Below, in pieces: positions 10,331 to 20,037 of a stretch of 64,000 bases of DNA. The notes under the pieces are model-generated. The model had not been told where the DNA came from, searched no databases, and was given only the letters and a program-made list of their open reading frames with translations. Origin of the DNA: Chthoniobacterales bacterium (GTDB lineage Bacteria; Verrucomicrobiota; Verrucomicrobiia; Chthoniobacterales; JAATET01); NCBI GenBank assembly GCA_015655545.1, contig JAATET010000031.1:82068-146067 (forward strand). Reading direction: 5' to 3'. The number at the start of each line of letters is the position of its first letter. The first letter of the stretch is position 1. Position numbers and translations under genes: made by a program.

Positions 10331-10448
10331 TTCGTCGAAAAATAGGCCGGATCCGATCTTATCTCCGCGTTGCTGTCAATCCTACAGCCTTAAGGTGACC
10401 ACCAATTCCAACTCCGATAGCCCTAAACCCATCTCCATCTCATCCTGC

Positions 10449-11888
10449 ATGCCGCCGAGTATCTTCGAGGCTGTGAGCACTGGAGGTTCTTATCAAACTG
10501 TCAAATATGGCGACGTTGCCGTCCCAATTTACCGCGATGCACCGGCAGGAAAGACTCGTTACCGAGTCTCGTATCGTGAAAACGGCATTCGCCACTTCAA
10601 GTCGTTCCGCAAATTGCAACTCGCAAAAACTTTTGCGCTCAAGACCGCGAAATTGATTCATGCCAGTGGTCGCTCAGCGACGAACATAGCCGTGCAGATT
10701 TCTCCGGTAGATGCGGCGCTTTTCGTTCGCGCCAGCGAAATCGCCAAGTTGGCGGGACGCTCGGTTATCGTGACGGTCGAGGAGGCGGTCAGCGCAACGA
10801 CGCTCATCCAATCCATTTGCGAGAACCCTCCTTCGCTGCTCGAAGTCGCCCGTGAGTGGGCTGAGAACTATCGCATTTATAACAACATCACTCCTCAAAC
10901 TGTAGAATCCCTTGTCCCGGCGTATGTCGCGGAATTAGTGTTATACTACGAGAGAGATAATCTACCGGAAAGCTCTCTGAAAAGACGGCGTGCCGAGGCG
11001 AGGCGCTTTCTTAAGGCTTTTGGCAGTCGTCTCATTCACACCATTTCCGCAACCGAGCTTAAAGAGTGGTATGCCAGCCGTGTGAAAAAGCGGCGGATAA
11101 TCGACGCGACCTACAACCAGTATCTGGCAACTCTGGCCGATTTTTTCAACTGGGCTCGTGACGAGGCTCGCGCGCTTCCACTTGAAATTCCAACATCCGT
11201 GGATCACGTGTCGCGCATTTTCCGGCGCGGACGCCCGACACCCCATAATGTTGAAATCTATAGCCCCGACAGCGTGCGGGGGATTCTGGAGCACATCGAC
11301 AGTCGTTGGCTGGCCGTTGCAGTGATTTGGCTGTTCACGGGCATCCGATTCTCAGAAATCCGCCGCTTGTGCTGGCGCGATGTCGACCTGGCAGACGGCG
11401 CTATCAACTGCGACCGAAGCATCACGAAAACTATGGCCGACCGGTATGTCTATTTGGCGCCTTGCGCCATTGCGTGGCTGGAAACCATCGGAGAAACCAT
11501 GCACCCAGATTCTCCGCTAGTCGCATTCAAGAGCACGGGAGTGCGCTATGCGTCTGAAACCACAGAGCGAAATGCTTTTCATCAAGCATTTAAATCGGCG
11601 CTCAAGGCGGCTGGCGTCGACTTCATCAAAAACGGTCTACGCCACGCGTATGCCAGCCACATGTATATCTTAACCAGAAATTCAGACTTCGTGGCGGAGC
11701 AAATGGGAAATACCCACGGTGTTCTTTGGACATACTACATCCGCCGAGTCAAAATTGCAGAAGCAGTTCACTATTTCTCGATTTTTCCGGACGCTGACGA
11801 CCCGCGGAAGGGAATCAAGCATTCCGACTGGTTGCCGAATGAGGCTTTCCGGCCCAGCGAGCGTCCTCGACGCCTGCGGGCAGCGTAG
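10449..11888 (+). CDS. Tyrosine recombinase / phage-type integrase
   Basis: LFTGIRFSEIRRLCWRDVDL, LRHAYASHMY, GNTHGVLWTYY catalytic motifs; start chosen at MPPSIFEAV. Confidence 0.88.
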   Translation: MPPSIFEAVSTGGSYQTVKYGDVAVPIYRDAPAGKTRYRVSYRENGIRHFKSFRKLQLAKTFALKTAKLIHASGRSATNIAVQISPVDAALFVRASEIAKLAGRSVIVTVEEAVSATTLIQSICENPPSLLEVAREWAENYRIYNNITPQTVESLVPAYVAELVLYYERDNLPESSLKRRRAEARRFLKAFGSRLIHTISATELKEWYASRVKKRRIIDATYNQYLATLADFFNWARDEARALPLEIPTSVDHVSRIFRRGRPTPHNVEIYSPDSVRGILEHIDSRWLAVAVIWLFTGIRFSEIRRLCWRDVDLADGAINCDRSITKTMADRYVYLAPCAIAWLETIGETMHPDSPLVAFKSTGVRYASETTERNAFHQAFKSALKAAGVDFIKNGLRHAYASHMYILTRNSDFVAEQMGNTHGVLWTYYIRRVKIAEAVHYFSIFPDADDPRKGIKHSDWLPNEAFRPSERPRRLRAA

Positions 11889-11901
11889 GGCTATTTACCG
11901 C

Positions 11902-11935
11902 GGGTATCTTCCGCCTGTGAAAGATGGAAGATACC
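11902..11935. promoter_or_regulatory. Perfect 11-bp inverted repeat GGGTATCTTCC / GGAAGATACCC spanning the start of the Xis-like gene
   Basis: Direct sequence; 12-nt spacer includes the likely GTG start. Confidence 0.6.
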
Positions 11936-12216
11936 CAACGGTCGCGGATGTCGCACAGGCATTTTCAGTTACGGAGAGAACCATCCGTAACTGGATGCGG
12001 TCCGGGAAACTTCCGTATTCAAAGATTGGAAACCGAGTCCGGTTCAGTTGGGAGGACATCAATCTAACCATGGCTCGAAATCGGTTTGTTGGAGCAATGC
12101 CAACGGGGCACCTGATCGCCTCTCCGCTGCCAGTAAACAATCTGATTGGCGGTCGTGAAATTCGGGTGTTCCGCGGGCCTTGGAAGAAGTGGAAATATCC
12201 GTCCAGCACTGCGTAG
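11917..12216 (+). CDS. Excisionase-like helix-turn-helix DNA-binding protein
   Basis: YPTVADVAQAFSVTERTIRNWMRSGKLPYSKIGNRVRFSWEDI. Confidence 0.8.
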   Translation: MKDGRYPTVADVAQAFSVTERTIRNWMRSGKLPYSKIGNRVRFSWEDINLTMARNRFVGAMPTGHLIASPLPVNNLIGGREIRVFRGPWKKWKYPSSTA

Positions 12217-12238
12217 CCCAGGAGTCTGAATCGCAACA

Positions 12239-13336
12239 TCACTGCTTTCTCCAAGCAAAGCTCGCAAAGGCGAAAATCGCTGATGAAAAAGCGAGAAGCC
12301 AAAAGCTCGACGGCTCCGGAACTACTGTCGCACCCATACTGGCCAGCCAATCTCTTGAATCCGCCAAATTGGTCCCTATTCCAACTTCACCGTATGCGTA
12401 ATCCGCGCTCGCCGGTCGCGACCCTCCGACTGTTGTGCCGCCTACAGCCCATTCCCCGCCTGGCTCTCTTACCATCCAAGCCCCGCCGCTGTCCCCGGGC
12501 GCTGTTGTCCCTTCTAGCCATAACGGCTTCGAACTCCCCGATAGATTGAGCATTGGGTCGACTGGAGAATCAAAATCATACTCGTTTCCCGTCGCATAGA
12601 GACCATCCTGAATGTTTTGGAATGCTCGCCACTGGACGTGTGGGCCGCTCAGATTTTCAGACCGGGCAGGGTCATCAGGGCTGCCGGGTGCGTGACCCGG
12701 AGAACCAGTGCCACCTTCACCAATGATCGTGATTTGCTCTCCGACCTCGAACGGTCGGTCGAGAAGCCGCATGGGCGTGGCCTGTGGCAACATCGTCGAG
12801 GCCGCGACACTATTTTCCACAATTCGCCCGGGCACGATTCTGGCCACCGCCATGTCGTAATTGAAATCTGCCGCAGTGCCCGGAGCACCTAAAAACATCG
12901 GATTTACCTGCACCGAACTCGGATCAAGACTCCAGTATTCATTTCCAAACGGGTTCGTATAAATCCCGTCCGGAGTCTCAACGTAACCGCTGTAGTAAAA
13001 AGTGTTGTAGATGTCGCTGGAGAAGGCCGTCGTGAGGGCGCTTGACCCCAAAACGGTTCCTTGGCGCAAAGTCGAAGTCGTCGCGTCGAACAGGAGGTGG
13101 GCACTGAACAAAACCAAATCTGGCGCAATGAGCACCGCTGTCCCGGAAACGCCTCCCCCGACATTATGAACGGAAAATCGGGCGCCCGCGAAAGCCGGGT
13201 CTGCGGCCAAGCTGATGTATTCCTGCACGTCCACATCGTCCCTGCTGAGCACAGCTCGCGCATTCGCGCCGTAGAAAAAGAAAAGGACGAGCAGGCATCC
13301 GGTCTGCGCTGCGGTTGGCAGTCCCAGATTCCGCAT
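12239..13336 (-). CDS. Secreted trypsin-like serine protease with PEP-CTERM sorting signal
   Basis: N-terminal signal, GTAVLIAPDLVLFSAHLLF, APGDSGGAW, C-terminal VPEPSSFWLLAFSSAIFAFASFAWRKQ. Confidence 0.85.
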   Translation of the reverse strand: MRNLGLPTAAQTGCLLVLFFFYGANARAVLSRDDVDVQEYISLAADPAFAGARFSVHNVGGGVSGTAVLIAPDLVLFSAHLLFDATTSTLRQGTVLGSSALTTAFSSDIYNTFYYSGYVETPDGIYTNPFGNEYWSLDPSSVQVNPMFLGAPGTAADFNYDMAVARIVPGRIVENSVAASTMLPQATPMRLLDRPFEVGEQITIIGEGGTGSPGHAPGSPDDPARSENLSGPHVQWRAFQNIQDGLYATGNEYDFDSPVDPMLNLSGSSKPLWLEGTTAPGDSGGAWMVREPGGEWAVGGTTVGGSRPASADYAYGEVGIGTNLADSRDWLASMGATVVPEPSSFWLLAFSSAIFAFASFAWRKQ

Positions 13337-14253
13337 CAGTTTTTAGCAGCTTTGAAAAAGTTCGACCGCCACCGATAGGTTTGAGGAATCCCGTCAATGA
13401 CCACGCCGGAAATTATGACGACCAGATTCTTCAACTTTCGCTGATTCTGAATTTTGAAAAGCCTGTCGGCGGTGATGGTAAGGAGCCGAGGGTCATTCGC
13501 GGTCTGGCGAATCGTGTGCGAGCGACGCCCGTTTATTCGCAACGTCACGGCACAGTTCGTCATATCAACATCGCTGCCTCCGGTTGCGTAGAACTGGAGA
13601 TACTCAATTTGTGCAAAGGCTTCGGTTGGCACATAACCGGGGGGTGGCAATGCGACAAACCCGTCGCGGCTCTGGAGCGGTGCGTTACCAGCAAATGTAG
13701 CCGCAAAATGATATTCTTCGAGCTGAACGGACCCAGACGAAGCCCCACCCAAGCCGATAGACGTGAAGGCCGGACTCAGCGGAAAGCTTCGATAGTAGGT
13801 CGCTCCCGACAGCCAATAGTTGATGACGTAAGCCGTATCCGCAACCTGCCAGAAGGTATCACAAATCGAGCATGCTGTTGCGGCCTCCCGCGTGTAAAAG
13901 CGAAGGGACGGGTCAGCCTCATCGAACCTGAAATCTGGATTTGAGGCATGGAGGTGAGCGCATAGTTGGGCTTGAGCTGACGCATTCGGATCCAGCGCCA
14001 TCGGTGGCACCCCGGACATCATCCGATAATAGTTGAGTCGGTTGAGCATGGCGGCACTGAAACTGGCCGACATCGCGCCGGGCACCGGAGAATCGGCACT
14101 TCCCTGCCACCGAAAATGTGCCTTATCACCTTGTGGAAAGTGACGATTGTAGAATCGCTGAACCGACGCTCGCTTGTAGACATTTACGGTATCAGCGTGG
14201 ACCAGCGCCATTGAAGTCCAAAGTAATGCGCAAAGGATGGTGAGTTGCTTCAT
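13336..14253 (-). CDS. Secreted CAP-domain (SCP/PR1-like) protein
   Basis: Signal MKQLTILCALLWTSMALVHA; LNRLNYYRMMSGVPPMALDPNASAQAQLCAHLHAS. Confidence 0.75.
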   Translation of the reverse strand: MKQLTILCALLWTSMALVHADTVNVYKRASVQRFYNRHFPQGDKAHFRWQGSADSPVPGAMSASFSAAMLNRLNYYRMMSGVPPMALDPNASAQAQLCAHLHASNPDFRFDEADPSLRFYTREAATACSICDTFWQVADTAYVINYWLSGATYYRSFPLSPAFTSIGLGGASSGSVQLEEYHFAATFAGNAPLQSRDGFVALPPPGYVPTEAFAQIEYLQFYATGGSDVDMTNCAVTLRINGRRSHTIRQTANDPRLLTITADRLFKIQNQRKLKNLVVIISGVVIDGIPQTYRWRSNFFKAAKN

Positions 14254-14324
14254 AGGTGAACGGAGACGTGACCCCGAACCGAACACGGCTGGGTGCTTTA
14301 ACCAGCACGATCTCCTTGGCACGG

Positions 14325-14372
14325 TTACCAATGGGTAAAGGGATCGTCAAGGCAATCTTTACCCATTGGTAA
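14325..14372. promoter_or_regulatory. Perfect 16-bp inverted repeat TTACCAATGGGTAAAG / CTTTACCCATTGGTAA; likely paired operators
   Basis: Direct sequence; each arm contains a TTACC-N4-GGTAA palindrome; lies between divergent CAP and XRE-like genes. Confidence 0.75.
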
Positions 14373-14390
14373 AGATTTTTACCGCAGCAT

Positions 14391-14618
14391 GTGGCCATGC
14401 GCAGCTATCGCAGTTCGCTCGACCGCCAGCTCGCGACATTTCTGAAAACCCGGATGAAGAGCGAAAATCTGTCTTTTCCCGAAATGGGTCGACGGTCAGG
14501 CACCACCGGGGCGACGATTCATCGTCTCGTTAATGGCGAACGAAGCGCGACATTGGTGATGGTGAATACCATTCTCACGAGTTGGAAGGTCTCCGCAGCA
14601 GAGGTTTTTCGCGAGTAA
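14391..14618 (+). CDS. Small XRE-like helix-turn-helix regulator
   Basis: FLKTRMKSENLSFPEMGRRSGTTGATIHRLVNGERSATLVMVNTIL. Confidence 0.75.
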   Translation: MAMRSYRSSLDRQLATFLKTRMKSENLSFPEMGRRSGTTGATIHRLVNGERSATLVMVNTILTSWKVSAAEVFRE

Positions 14619-14642
14619 ACGGGCATTCGAGGTTCTGACACC

Positions 14643-15893
14643 GTGAAACGTCATATTTTTCCTGATACCTGCGTCTTCATGCACTTCGACGCCTTGGGCG
14701 CCTTGGATTGGTGCGCGCTGGCCTCAACTGAAACGGTGGAGGTGCATGTAACATCGCATCTCTATGACGAGTTGAACAAAATCAAGGACAGCAATCCTGC
14801 GAAATGGAAACGCGAGCGAGCTGCCAGTATCCTACGGAAGCTTGGCGCACTCGCGGGCAAGCCCGCGGAGGCGAAGGATGGCTCCGTATCGTTTACTTTG
14901 AACTTCGAAGCTGCCCACTTTGAACTTTGTCCTGAGCTTGACCAATCGACATCTGACGCTCGCCTAATCGCGTTGGCGCTGGGTTTCGCGAAAAAAAACG
15001 ACTCGAAACCGCTGATTCTTACCGACGATACGGGACTCCGTTTGATGGCGTTCGCGCGGCAATCCCACCTCGACGTTCAGGCCGTTCCCCGCGAGTTGCA
15101 GCTTTCATTTAAGGACCCCCAAGAGGAGGAAATCTCCAAATTGAAACGGGAGGTCGAAAGCTTTAAGAGCGCGCGACCTGAGCTGTCGGTGATGTGGAGC
15201 AATTCGTCTGAAGTGCGCAGATGGGCGGCTGAAAATATCGATACTGACGCACTGACGCGTAAATTTGTGGCAGACAGAAAAAGTGAGATAAAACGCATGC
15301 ACGAGCCGGGCGATTACGGCTTTGCCCTGCAGATGGCGCAGATTGCGTCGGACAGTGAAATCGCCGCCTTCAACCGGGAATACGATGATTATTTCGCCGC
15401 GATACCCAGTGCCGCAAAGGCATGTTTCGAGGCAAAAAAGAACACATTAATTTTAGCGGTGTGCGTCGAAAATACCGGAAAAGTCCCGGCACAGGATGTT
15501 CGGCTTCATATGCATTTTCCGGATGGATTCACGCTACTAAAACCAGACGAACTCGAAGATTTCTACTCAGACCTCCTGCCTTCTATTCCTCAGACTGAAA
15601 TGCAGAGGCGCATGAGTTATATGAGCAGCGTGCTCAGTTCCGGCTTACATGTTCCCCATTATCCACAAATTGCTACGTCATCGGTCAGCATCCGACACAC
15701 GAACAGCTACGATGTAGAACTGGAAAAGGACAAGATTCAGCAGAGCCAGCAATTCGAGTTTGAGCCGATGGCATTGGTATTCGACAAGGAACCTTTTTCT
15801 TTCGAAGTTACCTTCGATATTCGAGCTGATAACCTCCACGGAACGCGGAGCGGCAAACTGCATTTTGTTCACGAACCGGCTTCGGCTACTTAG
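14643..15893 (+). CDS. PIN-domain protein with long C-terminal extension
   Basis: HIFPDTCVFMHFDAL, TSHLYDELNKIKD, STSDARLIALAL, PLILTDDTGLRLMA. Confidence 0.75.
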   Translation: MKRHIFPDTCVFMHFDALGALDWCALASTETVEVHVTSHLYDELNKIKDSNPAKWKRERAASILRKLGALAGKPAEAKDGSVSFTLNFEAAHFELCPELDQSTSDARLIALALGFAKKNDSKPLILTDDTGLRLMAFARQSHLDVQAVPRELQLSFKDPQEEEISKLKREVESFKSARPELSVMWSNSSEVRRWAAENIDTDALTRKFVADRKSEIKRMHEPGDYGFALQMAQIASDSEIAAFNREYDDYFAAIPSAAKACFEAKKNTLILAVCVENTGKVPAQDVRLHMHFPDGFTLLKPDELEDFYSDLLPSIPQTEMQRRMSYMSSVLSSGLHVPHYPQIATSSVSIRHTNSYDVELEKDKIQQSQQFEFEPMALVFDKEPFSFEVTFDIRADNLHGTRSGKLHFVHEPASAT

Positions 15894-15998
15894 TCCGCGC
15901 CCTCCAACAACGTAACTGACGACATTTTATACGCTCAGCTCTGGAGCGGATTCATCGGTGGCACGGGCCTTGCGGCATTATATGCAACGCCGGAGAAA

Positions 15999-16544
15999 GT
16001 GCAGATTATCCATCTGACGCTCGAATCAGTGGAAGACTACGAATCCAATCGAAGTTTCGAGCGGATTGTAGCTCCAACGGCCTGTCCGAATTGCGGGATA
16101 CACCGTCGCCTGCAGGCTCATGGGTTTTACCGTCGATACACGTCTTGTATGAATATCGGGACACCGTGGATCCCCGTTCGGCGGTTCCGGTGTGTCCATT
16201 GTGGAAAGACCACCAGTTTCCTCCCATCTTTCGCACAACCCTACCGACTCGTTATCAATACGACGATTGAAGCATTCGTCTCGGGTCAGATGGATCGAGA
16301 TGACGTTCGGCGCTGGGCGGCTCGTCTTCAACATTACCATGAGCGATTTTTCGCGTGGTTACCTTTTCTCCGCATCAAAGTGCAAAGACTGCTCAAACGA
16401 CTCAGACGACCCACCGCCGAAGCCGTCTGGAATCACATCATCGGCTGGGCAGGCGGATTGGAGGAGGCGACTCTGCTGCTTACACGCGAGTTTCGCGTCA
16501 CCTTGTTCGGCGAATACAAATGCCATTTACCCAACCCTCCCTGA
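15999..16544 (+). CDS. Zinc-ribbon transposon-associated protein (DUF6431-like)
   Basis: CPNCGIHRRLQAHGFYRR...RRFRCVHCGKTTSFLPSFAQPYR. Confidence 0.6.
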   Translation: MQIIHLTLESVEDYESNRSFERIVAPTACPNCGIHRRLQAHGFYRRYTSCMNIGTPWIPVRRFRCVHCGKTTSFLPSFAQPYRLVINTTIEAFVSGQMDRDDVRRWAARLQHYHERFFAWLPFLRIKVQRLLKRLRRPTAEAVWNHIIGWAGGLEEATLLLTREFRVTLFGEYKCHLPNPP

Positions 16545-16727
16545 AAACACACAGACCTTTTGTATTTCGAGAATTCGAAAGCTCCCCAAATTGGCTTTAG
16601 AAGCTATGCAAAAGGTCGAACGCAGCTATTCAAGAGAGCCAAGTGCGGTTGACGCGCTCTCAAAACTCGGAAACGCACGGTTGAACGATGGTGCGCCAGA
16701 AGGGCTATCCCCGTTGGAGGATAATCT

Positions 16728-18263
16728 ATGAGTGCCGAAGCCATGAATGCTGTCGCTTATGTCCGCATGTCGACTGAGCACCAGCAATATTCGACTGATA
16801 ACCAGTCCGATGTCATTCGGGCATACGCTGAACTCCGGGGCCTCAAAATCATTAAGACATTTTCCGACGAGGGGAAAAGCGGACTCCGTATCCAAGGACG
16901 CCTCTCCCTCGAACGGATGTTGGCTGAGGTGCAGTCGGGGAAGGCCGAGTTCAGAGCGATTCTTGTTTATGACGTGAGTCGCTGGGGTCGTTTCCAAGAC
17001 GCCGACGAAAGCGCCTACTACGAGCACATTTGCAAGCGCGCGGGAGTGGCCGTCCATTATTGCGCAGAGCAATTTGAAAACGACGGAAGTCCGGTCAGCA
17101 CCATCGTCAAAGGCGTGAAGCGTGCGATGGCGAGCGAATACAGCCGGGAGTTATCGACCAAAGTTTTCCAAGGAGCCTGCCGTCTTGTGCAGCTTGGATA
17201 CAGGCAGGGAGGGATGGCCGGTTACGGGCTCAGGCGGATGCTCGTTGACCAGAATGGCCAGCCAAAGGGACAACTCGCGATTGGAGAACAAAAGAGCATC
17301 CAGACAGACCGAGTAGTGTTGGTGCCCGGTCCGCCGGAGGAAGTTGCCGAGGTTCGCGCCATGTATGCGGCGTTCGTAAACGATGGAAAAAGCGAGGCGG
17401 AGATTGCTGCGGCCCTGAATAGCTGCGGCATGAAAACCAATCTCGGCCGAGATTGGACTCGTGCCACCGTGCATGAGGTTCTCACCAATGAGAAATATCT
17501 AGGTAACAACGTGTATGCGCGCACGTCGTCGAAATTGAAAAGGGCGTCCGTCGCCAACCCCGAAGACTCTTGGGTGCGGCTGAATGGCGCTTTTCCCTGC
17601 ATCGTTGATGAACACGACTTCTTCACGGCCCGCGGCATCATCCTCGCCCGCAGCCGCAAACTCTCCAACGATGAGATGCTCGACAAGCTGCGTGGTGCTC
17701 TCGCAAAGCATGGGCGTCTTAGTGGTTTCATCATTGACGAAACAGATGAGATGCCTTCAAGCAGCGCCTTCCGACATCGCTTTGGGAGCCTCGTCAGCGC
17801 TTACGTGCTCATCGGTTACACGCCAGACACCGATTACAGTTTTATCGAGGTGAACCGTCGCCTTCGGCGCATGTATCCCGATGTGGTTGCTGAAGTGACC
17901 GGCAAGCTTCGGGACGATGGTGCGACCGTCTTCATCGACGCGGAAACGGACCTGCTTCATGTGAACGGAGAGATTACGGCGTCGCTCGCCATCGCACGCT
18001 GCACTCAAACCATGGCGGGTTCGCTCCGGTGGACTGTGCATCTCGATGAGACGCTACGTCCGGACATCACCATTGCTGCCCGGATGGAGGAAGGGAACGG
18101 GTGTATTCGCGATTATTACCTGCTTCCGGCGATGGACATGGATTTTCAACGCCTGAGGTTGGCCGAGGATAATGGCGTGGGGCTCGACGCATACCGGTTC
18201 CCATCACTCGACTTCTTTTTCCACCTCGCCCGCCGCCGCGACATCGAGGAAATCCCCGTATGA
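16728..18263 (+). CDS. Second large serine recombinase
   Basis: AVAYVRMSTEHQQYSTDNQ resolvase N-terminus, recombinase domain. Confidence 0.93.
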   Translation: MSAEAMNAVAYVRMSTEHQQYSTDNQSDVIRAYAELRGLKIIKTFSDEGKSGLRIQGRLSLERMLAEVQSGKAEFRAILVYDVSRWGRFQDADESAYYEHICKRAGVAVHYCAEQFENDGSPVSTIVKGVKRAMASEYSRELSTKVFQGACRLVQLGYRQGGMAGYGLRRMLVDQNGQPKGQLAIGEQKSIQTDRVVLVPGPPEEVAEVRAMYAAFVNDGKSEAEIAAALNSCGMKTNLGRDWTRATVHEVLTNEKYLGNNVYARTSSKLKRASVANPEDSWVRLNGAFPCIVDEHDFFTARGIILARSRKLSNDEMLDKLRGALAKHGRLSGFIIDETDEMPSSSAFRHRFGSLVSAYVLIGYTPDTDYSFIEVNRRLRRMYPDVVAEVTGKLRDDGATVFIDAETDLLHVNGEITASLAIARCTQTMAGSLRWTVHLDETLRPDITIAARMEEGNGCIRDYYLLPAMDMDFQRLRLAEDNGVGLDAYRFPSLDFFFHLARRRDIEEIPV

Positions 18264-19135
18264 AAGAACGAATCGAGTTTCTGCCTCTCGATAAAATCAA
18301 CGTGCTCAATCCGCGGAAGCGGGAGCCGCGAAAGTTCGCCGAGATCGTCGAGAGCATCCGCCTCGTTGGATTGAAAAAGCCAATCAAAGTCAGCCACAAT
18401 GGCTCGGGCGGTGCGACTTACGACCTCGTTTACGGCCAAGGGAGGCTGGAAGCTTGTCGAGCACTGGGCCACGACCACATCCCGGCCATCGTCGTCGATA
18501 TTTCCAAAGAAGACCGACTGCTCATGAGCCTTGTCGAGAATCTGGCGCGGCGATTTCCGAGAGCTAGTGATGTCATGCGAGAAATTCAGCGCTTGGTAGC
18601 TGCCGGAGACAGTCAAAAGGAAATTTCCCGAAAACTCGGCATCGGAGTTTCGACAATTTCTGGATACCTGATGTTGAGCAAGACGGGCGAAGAGCGGCTC
18701 TTGGAGGCGGTGCTCAAGAATCAGGTCCCGGTTAACATTGCCATGGAGATTGCCCGAACGGGCGACCTCGATTCCCAGCGCGCTCTGTTGTCTGCCTACG
18801 AAAAACAGGAAATCAACCAGATCTCGCTTCGCACCATCCGCAAAGTCATTGAGCAACGCCGCTTGCTGGGCAAGTCGCTCTCTTCTTCGGGAAAGCGAGA
18901 TTCGAAAACCACCGCCGAGACGATGATTCTCGCTCTCCGCCGAGATGCCGACCGGAAAAAAGCCATCGTTCGGAAAGCACGCCTTTGCGACAACCGATTG
19001 CTCTACATCACTGCCGCGCTGCGCAAGCTCACGGGTGATGAGGACTTTCGGAATCTTCTCCGCGCCGAGAAGTTGACCACCTTGCCCGATTTCCTCGCCG
19101 AACGACTCACCTCAAAACTTCCGGAGGCCGCATGA
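18260..19135 (+). CDS. ParB/RepB-like partition protein 1
   Basis: LVYGQGRLEACRALGHDHIPAIVVD, VENLARR, HTH; ATGA overlap with recombinase. Confidence 0.88.
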   Translation: MKERIEFLPLDKINVLNPRKREPRKFAEIVESIRLVGLKKPIKVSHNGSGGATYDLVYGQGRLEACRALGHDHIPAIVVDISKEDRLLMSLVENLARRFPRASDVMREIQRLVAAGDSQKEISRKLGIGVSTISGYLMLSKTGEERLLEAVLKNQVPVNIAMEIARTGDLDSQRALLSAYEKQEINQISLRTIRKVIEQRRLLGKSLSSSGKRDSKTTAETMILALRRDADRKKAIVRKARLCDNRLLYITAALRKLTGDEDFRNLLRAEKLTTLPDFLAERLTSKLPEAA

Positions 19136-20007
19136 ACAAACCCAAGCTCGCGTTTAACCCTGAAACCATCCGCGTTAAAATCGAGGATTTGATTCCTGTC
19201 CGCATACCCGACGACCTCGAAAAACGAGTGAAGCGCTATGGCAGTATCCTTTCGTCCTTAAACGAAACAGATGTGGTTGAACCTCTCGTCATCTTTCCTC
19301 TCAAGGGGACCACGGGAAAATATATCATCTTGGATGGCAACCTGCGTTTCCACGCCCTGAGAAAAGTGGGAGCCAAAGATGTGGCCTGTGTCGTGGCGAC
19401 CGAGGATGAATCCTTCATCTACAATTCGCGCATCAGCCGTCTGTCGCCCATCCAAGAACATCGGATGATCGCGAAGGCGGTAAACAATGGCGTGCCGGTT
19501 GAGCGGGTCGCCACGGCTCTGAACCTCTCGGTAGCCCAAGTCAAAGACACCCTCGACTTACTCCGCGGCCTCCACGCCGAGACGATTCAGTTGCTTGAAA
19601 CCCGGAAAATTCCTCGCGCCTCTATCAACATTCTCAAACGCGTCGCTCACGTCCGCCAAATCACGATGGCCGAATTGATGGTGTCGGCGAACAATTTTGG
19701 CGCTCCCTATGCTCAAGCTCTCCTTGCCTCCACCCCGGTCGAGATGCGCTTGGACAAAGAAAAGCCGGTAAAGGTGGGCAATCTCTCAGAAGAAGATGCG
19801 GGGCGTTTACGGGAGGAGATGCAGACGCTCGAATCAGAATACCGAGCCATCGAGGACAGCTATGGTGACAACATCCTCAAATTGACCGCAGCCAAAGGCT
19901 ATCTGAAATCGCTTCTCGGAAATGCGCGGGTCGTGCGTTGGCTGAATCAGAAACACCGTGAGATTTTGGAGCAATTCGAGGTGATCGTCGCTTCGGAAGC
20001 CCTTTAA
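19132..20007 (+). CDS. ParB/RepB-like partition protein 2
   Basis: YIILDGNLRFHALRKVGAKDVACVVA; ATGA overlap with preceding gene. Confidence 0.85.
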   Translation: MNKPKLAFNPETIRVKIEDLIPVRIPDDLEKRVKRYGSILSSLNETDVVEPLVIFPLKGTTGKYIILDGNLRFHALRKVGAKDVACVVATEDESFIYNSRISRLSPIQEHRMIAKAVNNGVPVERVATALNLSVAQVKDTLDLLRGLHAETIQLLETRKIPRASINILKRVAHVRQITMAELMVSANNFGAPYAQALLASTPVEMRLDKEKPVKVGNLSEEDAGRLREEMQTLESEYRAIEDSYGDNILKLTAAKGYLKSLLGNARVVRWLNQKHREILEQFEVIVASEAL

Positions 20008-20037
20008 CAGCCCAGCGGATTCGGCGAAAGGTAAGAT

